Source of the DNA: Brachypterus glaber | Lineage: Eukaryota > Arthropoda > Insecta > Coleoptera > Kateretidae | Direction of reading: 5' to 3' | Length of the DNA: 64,000 bases | Assembly (NCBI GenBank): GCA_958510825.1 | Contig: OY294052.1 | Coordinates: 6,965,816-7,029,815, forward strand | Shown here: positions 44,363 through 57,689 of the stretch, piece by piece | Numbering within the stretch: position 1 is the first letter of the stretch | How the letters are laid out: every line of letters begins with the position of its first letter | Notes under the pieces: model-generated | Databases searched by the model: none | What the model was told of the DNA's origin: nothing | The model's input: only the letters and a program-made list of their open reading frames with translations | Position numbers and translations under genes: made by a program

Positions 44363-46487
44363 TTGGCTTTGGCCAAGTATATGGTAAAATTTTCCCGCGT
44401 GCGGCTCAAGGATTAAGAATGCAGTATTAAATATCAGCAAAAATCATGAATCAGCACATTCCAAAAAATGTTGAACCCCTACTGTTTTTTTTTTTCTTGT
44501 AAAAGGCCGAATTCAATAAAAGACAAATAAGGAAAACTACATGACATGTATACATTGTATACTAATAAACATTACATCGGCACTTAGTGCTACTAAGAGT
44601 GCCGATGTATTGAAATCTTCGCCGAAAAGTCAAAATCTTTGACCACGTTTTTTTTTCACATATCTCGGCGTTTTAGACCATTCTAAGTCGAAATCAGTAA
44701 AAAAAATTTTGCGTCCGTCCGTCTGTCTGTCTGGGTGTAAACTCTCTAACTCCATTTCTACATGAGATATCGACTTGCGGTTTTTTGCATATTGTTTCTT
44801 ATCGTATTCCGAAGAGCTGATTAGATTTTGGGGGTAAACGATTGGGGGTGAGGGGGTAAAAATAGGGTAAACTTCTATTTTTAGCGTTTTTTGTTTATAA
44901 TTAAGGCAATTATTATTGTATTTGGTTAATTTAGCACTTATATAAAAGATAATTTTAAATTGGTCAAAAAATGTTATAAACAACGTTTTCCTAAAACGCT
45001 TTGTTTTCGAGATATTGGCGTTTAAAGCAGTAAAAGGTTTTTTTAGGATATCTCACATATTTATAACCCGATTTCAAAAAATTATATTTTAAATAAAAGC
45101 TCTTTTTATGCCCTATAAAAAAATGTTATATACAGTTTTTTGCTAGAATATAATGTTTTAAAGATACAGAATTTAAAATCAAACAAAACACCTAGTTTGA
45201 AATTTGCAGACTAGATGGCTCTAGTGTACAATAGTGCCGATGTTTTGACAGGGTGCTTGCAACGTTTCATCTAGTTTAGTGTTAAATTTTGAATTTGTAA
45301 TTTTTTTTAGGACAAAAAGGTATAATTTTAATTAACTACATACATTTCCAATATACATAATAAAATTAAGAAAATTATATAACTGCATTTTATTAAATAA
45401 AATATTAAGCATATAAAGTAAATTGTCAATTAAAACAAGGTATCATTATTTATTCAAAGCGTAGAGGAAATTTAAGCTTTGTATTATCTATTATACTTTC
45501 TAATAGTGAACATTTTCAACAACTTATTTTTCCCGGTTGAATTTTACATATGGGGCTTCTAACACCCAAAGGAACCAGATCCAGAACCTGGCGATTTAAA
45601 AATAGCTTATTTATATGTACTTTAAGACATACTTATAGATAAACTCAGCGCAGAAGCCGAGTTGATCCTCATTTGTTTTTTTTTTACGGGTGGAAACACC
45701 CGTTATTAAAATCGACCGAAAAATCAAAACTTCTTTTTTGCTTAAGAATGTCATCAAACGTCGAAAAAAATTGAAAAAAGTGGGTGGTAAATAAATGTCT
45801 GCCTGTCAGTATTTAAAACCTTATAACTTTTTAACGAAATCCTATGGTCTGTTTCTTCAAGCAAGATAGTAAATTAAAAATCGCACAGTGAATATTTTCA
45901 AAACAGATTCGAATATACCTTTGTCAAGTACTCTGGTCAAGAAACTTGTACAAGTTCAATGTTACTAGGGATGTCAGATTTGAAAAATTCTTTCACCAAA
46001 AATTTCAGGACCTTTTCTATCTGCGTCACATCAAATATGGTTAATACCAGAGTAGAGCAAATGGGCAAAATGAACAAAAACTATATTTTTTAGCGATATC
46101 TCACTTTTATTTGTAGTAGGACAAATTTTGATATACTTATTTTTACATGTTTAATTATATGTCAAATTTTTAAAGTTTTAAAATTTCAATCTTGGGTAAA
46201 ATTATTTTAAATTAATTTTTCTTTTAATAAATTACTTATAATGGTGCGGTCAGAAAAACAATCGATAAAGCTAAGAAAAAATAAAAGGAAATGGTCCAAA
46301 AATACAGGAAAAGTGAAGTCAATTTGATATATAAAGAACTTTCACTTTCGGGTTTAGACCGTGTTAATGGATTTTCACTTTCCGCAATTTGATATCTTAT
46401 TTTATAAACTTCCTCATTTTTCCACCCGTCTAGAAAGGGTACCCGTTTAATATTTTGTTTTATGGTTGGTAGAATTCCCTATGTAAG
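44363..46487. other. Gene-poor repeat region
   Basis: Fragments of the TCTGTCTGTC family lie at 44630-44990 (with GATATCGACTTGCGG). A stretch from 45690 (ACGGGTGGAAACACCCG) to about 46440 (TTTCCACCCGTCTAG) seems bounded by inverted ends and contains microsatellite-family words. Nothing coding recognised. Confidence 0.5.
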
Positions 46488-47150
46488 TGCCTATTCACAG
46501 GCTCGCATAAGAACATAATACATAACAATGCGATGTCGTGATTGGCTTGATGTGCTGCCATGTATCTTGTAAGCCAACCACGGCATCGCATTCTTATGTT
46601 TTATGTTCTTATGCAAGCTTCTGGATAGGCCTTAAGGTTGACTATCTTGTGTTTCAAATTCATTGTCAATCAAAACATTATTTTGGCATTAAAAAAAATC
46701 CAAATATTTTTTGCAAAGCAACAAGACAATGCTAAAAAAAACAAGAAATGTCCTAAAACAGGGAACTAAAGCATCAAATGTTTTGTTAAAATGAAGCAAT
46801 ATAACACAGTGCTTAGTAAAAGTTTCACAGTAAACGATGTGGCAGGAATGTTTTCGTCAAGTTTAATAATACTGTTCCCCATATATTTTTTTTAATAGCT
46901 CAGGTAATGTTAAAAAGTTTATTTTAATAGCACAATATGAATAAAACACTTTTATAATAATTTTAAACAAACTTTCGCCTTTTAAAAACATTTTCTTATA
47001 ATTATTTATAAAACGTTAAATGACAGTCAATTTAACCTAAATGTCAAAAGTTATCAAAAACACAATAAGTAATACAAAATATTACTAAAAGCCATTTTTA
47101 AACCACTAATCAAAGCTGCCTTGATCCAAATTTTTACTCAGACTTGGCGC
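46445..47150 (+). repeat. Dispersed repeat, second copy of 20039-20620, carrying a MITE
   Basis: Words CATTGTCAATCAAAACAT, AGGGAACTAAAGCATCAA and TTTTAAACCACTAATCA follow the same order as at 20039-20620. The family-L MITE at 46488-46632 interrupts it; the other copy is uninterrupted (TTCCCTATGTAAGGTTGC). Confidence 0.8.
46488..46632. mobile_element. Hairpin MITE, family L, copy 2
   Basis: Starts GCCTATTCACAGGCTCGCAT and ends GCAAGCTTCTGGATAGGC. Arms pair almost throughout. The sequence TAAG on both sides is probably the target duplication, judged from the empty copy near 20095. Confidence 0.85.
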
Positions 47151-48215
47151 CGTAAAATTTAGCAAGGAGAAAATAGATTATTGAAAATTTTCACCAGCAC
47201 TTAGACAATAATAAGTTAAACTATAGAATAATAGCGATCTATCCCTACGTATCTAAAACGAAGATTTATTGCCAATTAAAAAGGCTTTCTATTAGTGCAA
47301 AGCGGTGCCAAGTTTTTTTGTAGGTAAGAAAATGTCGGATATTCTTTTTTCCAAGAAATAAATATGATTTATTGGTTCGAAATATTTTTTGAGGACACCT
47401 AGGCAAAAAAAAGTGATTAATAAAAACATTTCGCATTCCATAGTATAAACTTCACAGTGAATAGTGTATTGCGTTTCCTCACAATATAGTTCCCAAAATA
47501 ATTGATTTCTTTGAGCTCCAGCATGCTTAAATTTAACTAGGCTGTTTTTTAACCTGAAAGCTTATTATTTAAGCCCGTAAAGTTTTCAGGCGTCAGTTTG
47601 GTGGCGTCTTTGCCAATTTTGAAACTTATTTTTATTTTTTTTTGTCCCACAGGCCTCCCTTGAAAAAAATTGGGGTTTTTGACTTTTCTCAGATCCAGGT
47701 TCCTGCTTTTTGGGAAGAATGAAAAAGCTTCTGGAATGGCAGACAAACAGACAGACAGAAAATGGGGCAAGTTTCGTTTAGAGGAAATCAGTCAAAAAAA
47801 GAATTTTTTTTTGGCCCTTTAGACCCTCCTGAAGCTTGGGAAATCGCTGCAAACAAAACACTAACTAATTATTTTGAGGATTTTGAATTTTTTTTAAAAG
47901 CATACTCTTCTAGCACTACGTAATAAAAATAAACAATTAACAAGAAATAATTCAATTAAACTGTTTATAAAAACTTTTATTATAAATAACACTTATCTAA
48001 AGTTTATTATTTTTGGCGAGCAATCAATTATTGATTATTATATTAGAGCTTCCGTAAACTTCTATTATTTATTGCTTTTCTAACCTACTTTATAAATTAT
48101 ATCTAGTTTATAGTGTAAAGTTTATATTATAAGTATTAAATATTTTATATAGATTTTTAATTTTTAAAAAGAATCAACATTGCTTTGCGTAATATGGCGC
48201 AGGCAGTAAAAGAGA
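47151..48215. other. Gene-poor region
   Basis: Includes a fragment of the GACAGACAGAC family (47540-47780) and, at 47437-47475, a diverged copy of a recurrent 65-bp word. The rest is AT-rich and unrecognised. Confidence 0.45.
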
Positions 48216-48915
48216 CCCGGTAAAATAGGAGTCTGGATCATACGGCTCAAAGTTGTACGGCCGAAGAAATGCTTTACTGTATTCTCCAGAGGTTCTCAAT
48301 ATTTGATTAAAACAATGAATTTCTTATGCATATTGTTACACCAGGCGAGCATTTATTATTTAATTAGCTAAAGCTAAATTATTTAGCCTAAATATAATTC
48401 TATTTGATTTTTAAAATATATCGCCTTCTAAATTCTGAAATATCGTATCTGAAAAATTGATCCCATTAAAAAAAACACCAAACCAGCAAACTACCAAAAC
48501 AAACCATTATAAACGTAAACCAACGCCTCCCATTAAAAAAACACCAAACCAGCAAACTACCAAACCAAACCACTGTTAACGTAAACCAACGTCTCCCATA
48601 AAAAAAAAAACACACAAAACCAGCAAACTACCATAACAAACCTTTGTTAACGTAAACCAACGCACCCATTAAAAAAAACACTAACCAGAAATTCGTGAGT
48701 ATTTAAAAAAAAATTGTTATAAAAAATTCAACAATTATTTTATTATATTTATTAAATTGCAGAGAATATTAATAAGCAACCAGTTATATATCTCAATGTA
48801 TAAATACTTGCCTACACTTTGAGAGCCACTGAAATCAGTGCTGCCACTACCACAAACCTGGCTTTCGGCCGTATGACTTTCGGCCGTAATACCCACCTCG
48901 TAAAATAGCCCGTTT
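48216..48915. mobile_element. TIR element containing a tandem array
   Basis: Imperfect inverted ends: left GGTAAAATAGGAGTCTGG and TTGTACGGCCGAA; right TTCGGCCGTATGAC and CCTCGTAAAATAGCCCG. Inside, 48467-48690 is a tandem array. Confidence 0.6.
48467..48690 (+). repeat. Tandem array, about 68-bp unit, 3.3 copies
   Basis: Units share CATTAAAAAAAACACCAAAC, CAGCAAACTACC and AACGTAAACCAACG. A looser related stretch is at 50440-50545. Confidence 0.88.
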
Positions 48916-51900
48916 TTGACACAATATTTGGATTTAGAAAAACGTAGAGGAGAAACATCTTTTGATCTTTAAAAAAGGAGCAAGTATAAAATATTATAGC
49001 AAGCAAATAAAATCTTCTAAAAAAACCGCTTTAAAAATGTTTTTCTTTTGATTTTGAGGTTAAATTAAGGTTCGTCTACCGGTTTTCCTCTCAATATTAA
49101 TTAAAAAAATGTTCCCAAGACAACGCTAAATTGTCATGAGATACTGAACCAACTCTACCTATTTTTTTATCTACTTCTTGTAAGAAAAGCTTACTATCTT
49201 CTATTGAGTAGAGAGCGCCATATTTTATTTACGCTAGAAAGAATGCAAATATGAATATCTCTTGTGATTTATACAAAACGAATCGCAGAGATCAGTAACC
49301 TTTATTTGTTATCGTTTGTTCAATATTTGATTTCAAGTATAAAGTTACAGATCACAATGAAGCGCTTGTAGTGCAACAATTAATTGAAAATTAAATATTA
49401 ACCGTTTACGTTGTTTATTTACAGTCAAAAGGCGTTAAAAATTATTGTTATATAAATATGGTAACTATTTCATATTGATATTATCTGGAAACAAATACAA
49501 ACTAATAATTTTGTATGTAATTCTACCTATTTAATAAAATCACTGGGGTGTATGTCTGTCTCTCTGCGTGGCCTTGGCGAAAGCGCCACCATTGAAACAT
49601 CACGGACTTAAATATGAGCTTTTCTGTTAAAAAAACATGCGCACTGGTAAATTGACGTGTTCTCGGAAAATTAATATATCCACTCGGTCATTTTAACCCG
49701 TATACAAGAAATAACAGTTAGGCTATAAAAATTTAAATTTTACGGAAAATCTTCACCGAGAACAGAATCTGATAAAAGCTTTAGAAAAAAAATTAAACCG
49801 TAATGTTTTTTTTTTTATTAATATCGAATTGGCCGAAAAGGGGTCGTGGTCGATGGTGAATTTTAGTAAACTTAACCATTAAGATACATACATTTTATAA
49901 ATTGGTATGTACGTTTCTTTTAAATACTTTCGAGGCCTTTTTGATTTAATTTCTATTGGTTCCTTTTGCAATAACATTACACGGTTTAAAATTAGTATAA
50001 GGCATTATTAAGCCGCGATACCAAGCTGTCTGTGCATTATAGCCAACCACAATAACATACTTATACATATGAAGCACCATTGTTGACTTCAAAGTACGGT
50101 ATTCCTTACCGAGGTATATTCAGCTTTTAAACACGGGATCTTTTCGTTCAAAGGATTTACACACGACTCTATCTACAGAAATTGTGATATTCATTTGCTG
50201 ATGTTTACAACCACCCACTACTACCACCCTTTACAATTCTAATTATCATGTCTTTTATATAGTTAAATATCACATATTCACGGTGGTTTTCGAACCAAAA
50301 AGCATTTTTTTAACCACTTTTTGTCCACTATCTTACTAAGGGAACGTTCAAGTATTACGTAACGCAAATTTTGATCATTTTGGAACCCACGTTTTTCAAT
50401 GTGTTATTTTAAATAAAAAACATTTTTTTACAAAAAAGAAACACCAAACAGACGCCAAACCAACGTTAACGTAAACCAAGGCCCACTCATTAAAAAAAAA
50501 GTCCAAACCAAGAAAAAACCAAAACAAACTCCTGCATAGAGAGCTGCATTTAGGCGCTTGTAGAAATACCCATTTAGAGTTGCACCTAAATCTGCTTTGG
50601 GCCTACGTCGTATAATGCAGTATCTCCTGAAGCTAAATGTTGCTTAAAATTCTTATTTTCATGGCCCTTTGAACGACTTATAAAGCTCTTTATGTTTACC
50701 TTGCGTCTAGCACACAGTTTTGTGGATATTATGTTGACATTCGTTTATGATATAGATATCAAAGTAAACTTTAAGAAAATACCGCTCTAGCTTTAGTTCT
50801 AGCTTTATCTCATCAAATTTTCATGTCTCATATGGAAAGTTTACACACCCTTGATGTGAAGTTAAATCCAAAGTTTTAACTGTATACATTTCCTATTGAA
50901 TTTGGATACAATTGTTTAGAAATATCTACACGGTGTTTGCAGTCTTTTGGCGATAAATAAAGGGGATGATTCTACATCACAAAACATGAAAAATAAGTAC
51001 ACTAGTATTATTAAGGGCAATGGGTTAATGTAAATTTATTTTTTTGAATCCATCCAGAGGCGTACCTAGACGGACAAAATGTGTGAGGCTTGACATTTTT
51101 GCCCACCACACCTGTAAGTATTTTTTTTAAATTTTTGTAAAAAATAATAAAAAAGTGTCATATGGTGTAAGACTAGCAACCGTTTAAAAAAAAATACAAT
51201 TAAAGAGAAAGTAACATTTTGTGCCACCAAAAATGTTTAGGCCTCTTTGAAATTTATCTGATATTCTCAGGGATTAACTGAGAAATCTTGAAAAAAGGAC
51301 GACCCTGATATAATTAAAACTAGGAATTCTAGGTGTCTAGACGATATCACACACGCACTACCACCTACTTGGTAGGCGATAGACTTGCTATTTATTTATC
51401 ACACGGACTTGACAAGTTCTGAAAGGAATCCACCTTGTTGTCGGCAAAGGTGTTTGAATACAACCCTGGGCCCAAGCGCCATTCAGGTAGACTGGTCTCC
51501 TGTCCTTGTCTGGCCAGGAGTTACTGACCGCTCCGTCGTGGGAGAAAATGCGTTCGAAAGCATCCCAAGAATGCGAATTTTAACGCTACATAATTAGTTA
51601 TTATCAATCGATAGGTACCTATAGCTGGTGAATATTTTCAACAAGTCGTTTTCTCCTGGCTGAATTTTAAATAATATCAGGGTGCCCAAAGGTGAGGAAA
51701 ACCAGGAAAAAGTCAGGGAATTTGATCAACTATAAAAAAATCATGGAAAATTCAGGGAAATTGAAAAAACTCTGGCCTACAGAATAAATTATTACTAGGG
51801 GAAGTATTTATTCATAAGGGAACGTTTAAGTATTACGTAACGCAAATTTTTATCATTTGGTCATCCACATTACATTTATTACATTCAGATTAAGATATTT

Positions 51901-52569
51901 ACATAGTTATAGTTATACACAATTATTTTGCGGACCAAGGGGTGGAAACAGTCTTTAAAAAGTTCCTTTGACAAATTTTAAACATTTTTTTTTCAAAAAA
52001 TTAATTTAATCAAAAAGTTATTTTATAAATTCTGACTTAATCATAACATTAGATTAGATTGGACAGTTTTTACCTCTTGATCCCAAAAGAACATGGTGAG
52101 TGAAACTAAGAAAAATATCTTAATGTAATAACATACCAAGTAGAGTTTGGACTTTTTAATGTAATGTATATAACTCGGTTAAAAGTAGGTTTTTAGAATA
52201 CCTTATTGTCGCCTTTTTGTGGCTTTTAGTACCCACAAACCGAATCCAGACCTTGGGGATTTGGAAATAGCTTAATTAGAATGTACATATATGCAAAATT
52301 CAGCCGGGAAATAATTATTTGTTAAAAATGTTCACCGACTACTATACCGGTCGTCCGTGAAAACGATCTCAATTTTTAAATACGGATAATTACACTGGAT
52401 TATGGGTATTACCCACATAAATGTAAATTTGCTAAGTTGAACAATTTGGTTTATTATCATGGAATCCAAACTTTAGGCTAATAACTTGTTTATGGTCTAA
52501 ACTTTAGCCTAATCAATTGCTACCTCTAAAATTAGTGTATTATTAGTCTTTAGCGCACGAGCAAGAAAG
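48916..52569. other. Gene-poor repeat region
   Basis: Solo ends of the GGGAACGTT family sit at 50337-50386 and 51817-51862. Positions 50940-51260 are a reversed partial copy of the 32465-33202 element. Positions 52210-52350 belong to a family also seen at 31690-31840 and 45500-45610 (word AGATCCAGAACCTGGCGATTT or close). A GC-richer stretch at 51390-51600 was not identified. Confidence 0.5.
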
Positions 52570-52575
52570 TTATTT

Positions 52576-53030
52576 TTATCTTGATAAAAGATTGGGGATG
52601 GGTTTCCTCTTTAGGAGAGACATGTCGAGATATCTGTGCATTTGGTGGTTCCTCATGAACCATAAGACGTTAACGCATATTCTGAGTACTTTTTTTTTGA
52701 AGGACTGAAGTTTGAATAAGAGAGTTTTGTTAAGGGTGACTTTATTTAAAGCTGGAGCTGTGCAAAGAAGCTTCTTAGTAGCTTCTAGTACTAGCTTGAG
52801 ATTCTCAAGTTGAGAGTTTGATTGTAAAGAAGACGTTTGTTTTTTATGGATAGTGGACTTTTCCTGCCTAGTAGGAGATAGTTTGAAGAGGCTGTTGGCT
52901 GTTTGGATGGTATTTTGGTGTGCTGATCCCACGTAAGGTTTTTGTATAGAGTAATGCCTAGATATTTAACATGGTTTTTACAGTTTATGTCTTCGAAATT
53001 TATCTGAATGGGTTGATGTAGGAAGTTACG
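52576..53030 (-). pseudogene. Decayed Jockey-type reverse transcriptase fragment
   Basis: The minus strand reads segments such as APALNKVTLNKTLLFKLQSF and RICVNVLWFMRNHQMHRYLD, clearly homologous to the Jockey copy at 58680-59010 (WNKITLNKALSAKLQAF, CLDAPWFMRNNQIHRDLE). DNA similarity continues to 53025 although the frame is broken there. Only the part downstream of the RT palm is present. Confidence 0.82.
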
Positions 53031-54424
53031 TAAATTAAATTAGAAAATTGTTTCTTAACAAAATAATAATTCTGTTATTTTAATATTTAACTATAGTCCC
53101 ACGGAAATGACACTAAAATTAAGTGTTTAGATAACCTAACGAAATTCTTTAAAAAGTACATAAATAGTTTGAATGGGTTTGTCACCAAAAAAAGATATTA
53201 GCGATGACACTTTGAAGATAGTACTATCATAATTTAAGCCTTAAATTTTAAGGTGGTATACTTAAACATGTCGTACACCTGCTGAGTGGAATATCAATGG
53301 TTTTTTTTTTGTACCATAAAAATTCACTATTACTTTAAGTGATAAATGTTTCCTGATAAAGTAGAATGTCTCCGAAAAGGTTTACAAAACTCAAACTACC
53401 GATTTTAAGATTGCGAGATAACGATTGAAGTACCGCATTTTTACTCACAAAAATGCAGTGGACATAAATTTGTTATACTCCACGCAGCTTCACAGCAGAG
53501 GAGTATTATACGTCAACTTTGGACCCCAAAAAAAGAAAAAATTGTCCAAAGTCACAAATTTTGTCCCAACGCGATAACTTAAAAAAGAATAATCCAATCG
53601 ACTTTTAAAGAAAAATTAATCTTAGTAAACACACGAAGTCCATAGAAATTAAAAAGTTATGGAGTGCTAAAGGCCAATGTCACTTTGTCAATAGCAGCAT
53701 TTTCAAAATATTACATCCGAGTTGACGTGAAAACGCTGCCATTGACAAAGTGACATTGAACCAAGCCACAGAAATAATTTGTTTCTCAGAAACTGAGAAG
53801 TTATGTCTCTGGATGCCTAAAATCACTTAGTTTTACACAGTATTTTATATTTATAATTTGTTTTGTTTACTTGCTTAATCTTTCCAGGATATTTTGATAT
53901 GAAAAAAATAAGGAGAATTGATAAAGCTTTCACTACAAACGCTTGTGTATACAAATTATTCCTGTACAAAAAAACTGCTTATAATCGTTTTTATTCTTCT
54001 TCTTCTTCTTCTTACAGCTTGGCTTTTGTCGCTAGACTAATTAGCCAGTAACCTGGGGTATTACACTGTTGCCAAGTATGTCAGACCATCCGAGATGTGT
54101 ATCCCGTGCTGCACACACTTATAATCCTAGGACTTTTCCATAAATACGACCTTCACACTTTACAAGACGATACTATCACTGGACTATTACATACACAGGG
54201 TTTACTATACATTAATTCCACTTTATTTAAAATTTTATTTATTTTTTTTTTTTTTAATGTTCTAGCTCTATTATTATTTTTTTTTTTTTCTCCGTTTGTC
54301 ATTAAAGCAGGGGTTATACATCTAGGGAATTCGACCTTTCACGCTCAGGAGCACAGCCGAGCGACTTCACAAGGGTTGTGCCTCGGAGCATGGATGTAAG
54401 GAGAGGCAGGAGTGTCTGCATTCA

Positions 54425-54631
54425 TCATAACTTTGTCACGTTGTGTTTCAGAAATCTAAGGAACGGCATTTGTATGCCTTGTTTATGCATTTCTTTAAAA
54501 ATGTCTAGACCTGGGTATATATTAATGGGGCATTCTAAAAATAAATGATTCAGATCCTCTATCATCCCACAATCACTTTTATTCCAGCACATGTCAAAGT
54601 TTTTACGATTGTGTAAATTGGACCTTGCCAA
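54425..54631 (-). pseudogene. C-terminal fragment of a non-LTR retrotransposon protein
   Basis: 68 codons including CWNKSDCGMIEDLNHLFLEC, the C-x(n)-C-x(n)-H-x(4)-C cluster often found after the reverse transcriptase of Jockey/R1-like elements. It stops exactly where a family-B element begins (54629), so that insertion probably cut it. Confidence 0.65.
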
Positions 54632-55263
54632 TGGAGCTCTCTACAACTAGAATTATGAAACAAAAGACGTCTACCCTATCTCTATCTCATTTGTGCTACA
54701 CTTTCCAGCCAACCAAATAAATACTGTATTTGTTTTTCATACAACAAATACAGTACCGTAATTTCACACAACTATAGTCCGGCCACACAACTATAGTCCA
54801 AGGCCCCAGGGGGCAGGGGTTAATTATTTTTAAATGTTTAAAATTTCTTGTGAAAGTTGGTGTATATGGGATATACAGCAACACGTTTTCAGTTTTTTTT
54901 TAAATACGCTGGTTATGGAATATAGGTGTGAAGCTGGACCATAGTTATGTGTATCTGGACTATTGTTGTGTGAAATTACGGTATTTATTTGGTTGGCCGG
55001 AAAGTGTAGCAGTGAGCGGTAGGAACGAACATAGCTAAGTGAATCTGTAGAATAAGATAATTCTACTAAAATTTAGATGGCGCCAGTAATTTCTTTAATA
55101 TAGTTACACTTTTCGCCCGGCCAAGTAAATATTGTATTTGTTCAACAAAGAACAAATACAGAATTTGTTTGGTTGGGTGGAAGTGGGAGTGTATGTATGT
55201 CTTCTATCCTTTTTGGGTAGAACTTTTGTCCCTGTCTAATCTAACGGGAGAAATCTCCATTGG
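54629..55263 (+). mobile_element. Dispersed element, family B, copy 2, with nested MITE
   Basis: The ends CCAATGGAG and CTCCATTGG are exact inverted repeats. The interior matches 42255-42679 and 61449-61857. It is interrupted by a 226-bp MITE at 54756-54981. Confidence 0.85.
54756..54981. mobile_element. 226-bp MITE inserted at TA
   Basis: Ends CCGTAATTTCACACAACTAT and ATTGTTGTGTGAAATTACGG are inverted repeats of about 25 bp with one mismatch, flanked by TA (54754-54755, 54982-54983). The family-B copy at 61.5 kb has one TA here and no insertion. TA duplication indicates the Tc1/mariner superfamily. Confidence 0.93.
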
Positions 55264-57689
55264 CTTACGACGCTTGCGAATCTTGCGCTGCTATAGAAAC
55301 TTTAAGATTGTTTATAAGCGGGAAGGTTTAAAAAAGATATACCTTTATTGAAAATACTATAGTAAAAAAGCTACTTTCAACTACCAGGAGTATACCTTAG
55401 AATGCAGAGCATTACATATCTTCACGGCTTGTTTCTTTTCTTTTTTGGGTATTAGTCACAGCCTACCTGCTTCAGAATAGAATGAAACTATATTATGCAA
55501 AAATGCAGAAAATAAAAACAAAATTTATTAAGTTCACAGTCACTCTGCAGGCTTGATCATAATAAATCCCATTTGAAAACAAAAGATTTTGTTTTATTAT
55601 GGAATTAAAATAAATCGGGTGGTGACAGGGCCGTTAACCCAAATAATAATAATATTGTTAAACGCATATTATAGTAATCGCAAGACCAAATTTTTGATAC
55701 ATGGGTACACTGGACCTAAACACATTTCAAGTTAACTGAGCTTGTCAACGCTTAATATTTTTTTATTTATTAAAGCGAATGATCTGGATATCATTAGAAT
55801 AGGGTCCACACACCATCAGGATCGTAGCAAAGAAGATTTTGTGGGGGGGGGAGAAGGTCAAAAATTAAACTTTTTTTAGTCTAAAAATACAACTTTTTTT
55901 CTTCGAGAAAAAAGTTAATGACCAAAAACAAATCCTCACCTTTTCGTGAAATATACAACGTTTTTATTTTGAATCCCTGCAATAAATATACGACTTTCGT
56001 CTGAATCCCTGCAATGTTCAACTTTTTTTTGGATTTCCGGTGGTCATAGTATATTATTTTGCCTCAGTGTGATAAGATAGATCATATTCTAATGGTATCC
56101 AGTTATTTAGCGTTGCCATGATAATTTAACGTAAAATGTGTTCAGCCCAAGTGTGTGGTAGACAAAAATTTGTGGAAATTTCAGTTGGGTTAAAAAAGCG
56201 AAAAAAAAGTATTTCTCTAGATTATTGGCTTTTTCTTCCGAAAAAAATAGTCATCGAAAGGTCTGTTTTAGACCCATTTTTTTAACCAAAAACAACCACT
56301 AAAAGTTTTAAATAAAACCAGAACTGGATTTTTCAGAACGAATCACTCGTTATTGTACTATTCACATCGCGTAGCGCTAGAATAGTATTATACGGTAGTT
56401 TAGAATTTCCCAAAATCGCCAAAAAATGACCTAGACAAATTCTTGGATACAAATTCATGAAAAAATAAGAAACTTTGAAAATGTCCGTTTGTCCGTCTCG
56501 TTTTTCTTGACACGATAAGGACAAGGAGAAATTATTCGATCGACTCGAAATTTTCAGGAAAAATCAAGTTCTAGAAGGATCCCTATTTTTAAAAATAATC
56601 TCCCCAAAAACAAAAAAGGTTATCGGGGGTTAAACTTAAAAAAAAAATATATTTTTCGTTTTTTAAAAAGATTTTTTTTTTAGAATGTAAGCAAACACAC
56701 ACACTTTTCAAACACAGAATAAATCCATTCTAGCTCTAGATACGGTATGAATATTCCGTATCAAGTGTTAGAATGAGCACATGTAGTGCCATTTCTTTTT
56801 TATAATAGTAAAGAAAACTGTGGCAAAATTATTAAAAATTTATATATTTTACCATGAAATATTGAATAATTTAATGCAATTTAAAGTTTTGTGTTAAAAT
56901 TACGTAAAGTTTATTAGTTTTTCTTAATATTTGACCAGTTTTTCATAAATTTAGTTCAAAAAATTAAAACTGCTCGTTCTATTGTTAAATATTTAAACCT
57001 GATATCTGTCACAACAATCTGACATAACCTTCAATTTTTGCATTATAATTTGTAAATATGTGCTTAAATTAAATAAAAATATGTTTTAAGTACTGATTTG
57101 ATAAAATTATTTAATAACATTAATTGCTTTATTTAAAAATATGTGATTTGTTGCATTTACAATGTCGAGTCACAAAAAACATTGTCCGCAGTTTAAAGCC
57201 ATACAGTATTTCATATTTGCAGTCGAAGAAAAAGTATAGTCTACAACACGTATGGAATAGTCATTCCATACTAGTTATAGAATATACTATTAAACTTGAT
57301 TTTAATTTCAACTTGGGTTTGAGTATTTGAAAAAATGCTATATACCATCTGTGAACAAAATATAACGGAATGCGTAGCATTACATATATTCAAGGCTTGT
57401 TTTGAAATACCTGCTTATCAATGAGAAAGGGCTTTGCAACGCTTTAAGTTTGTTTCATAAGTCTACGGTCCACGTAGACAAAAGGATTAAATCCTTTGCA
57501 ATAAGCTAGAGTAACGTAAGCCACAATTGTTCCAAATGAGTTATGGGCGCCAGCTTAGGGGGTATTATATTACCTAATTCAATTGAAAGAAAAAAACAAG
57601 ATATGATTCATCTTCAAATAAAGAAGAGTGAGTAAAAATAAAGATTTTACGGGTGGTTAAACCCGTTATTGAAATAGACCGAAAAAATC
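55264..57689. other. Gene-poor repeat region
   Basis: Copies of the recurrent word GCATTACATATCTTCACGGC sit near 55406 and 57375. A fragment of the GTCCGTTTGTCCGTC family lies at 56390-56650. Otherwise AT-rich and unrecognised. Confidence 0.45.

Noticed and set aside
48467..48690. CRISPR array
   Set aside because: Units are directly adjacent with no unique spacers; it is an ordinary tandem array in a eukaryotic genome.
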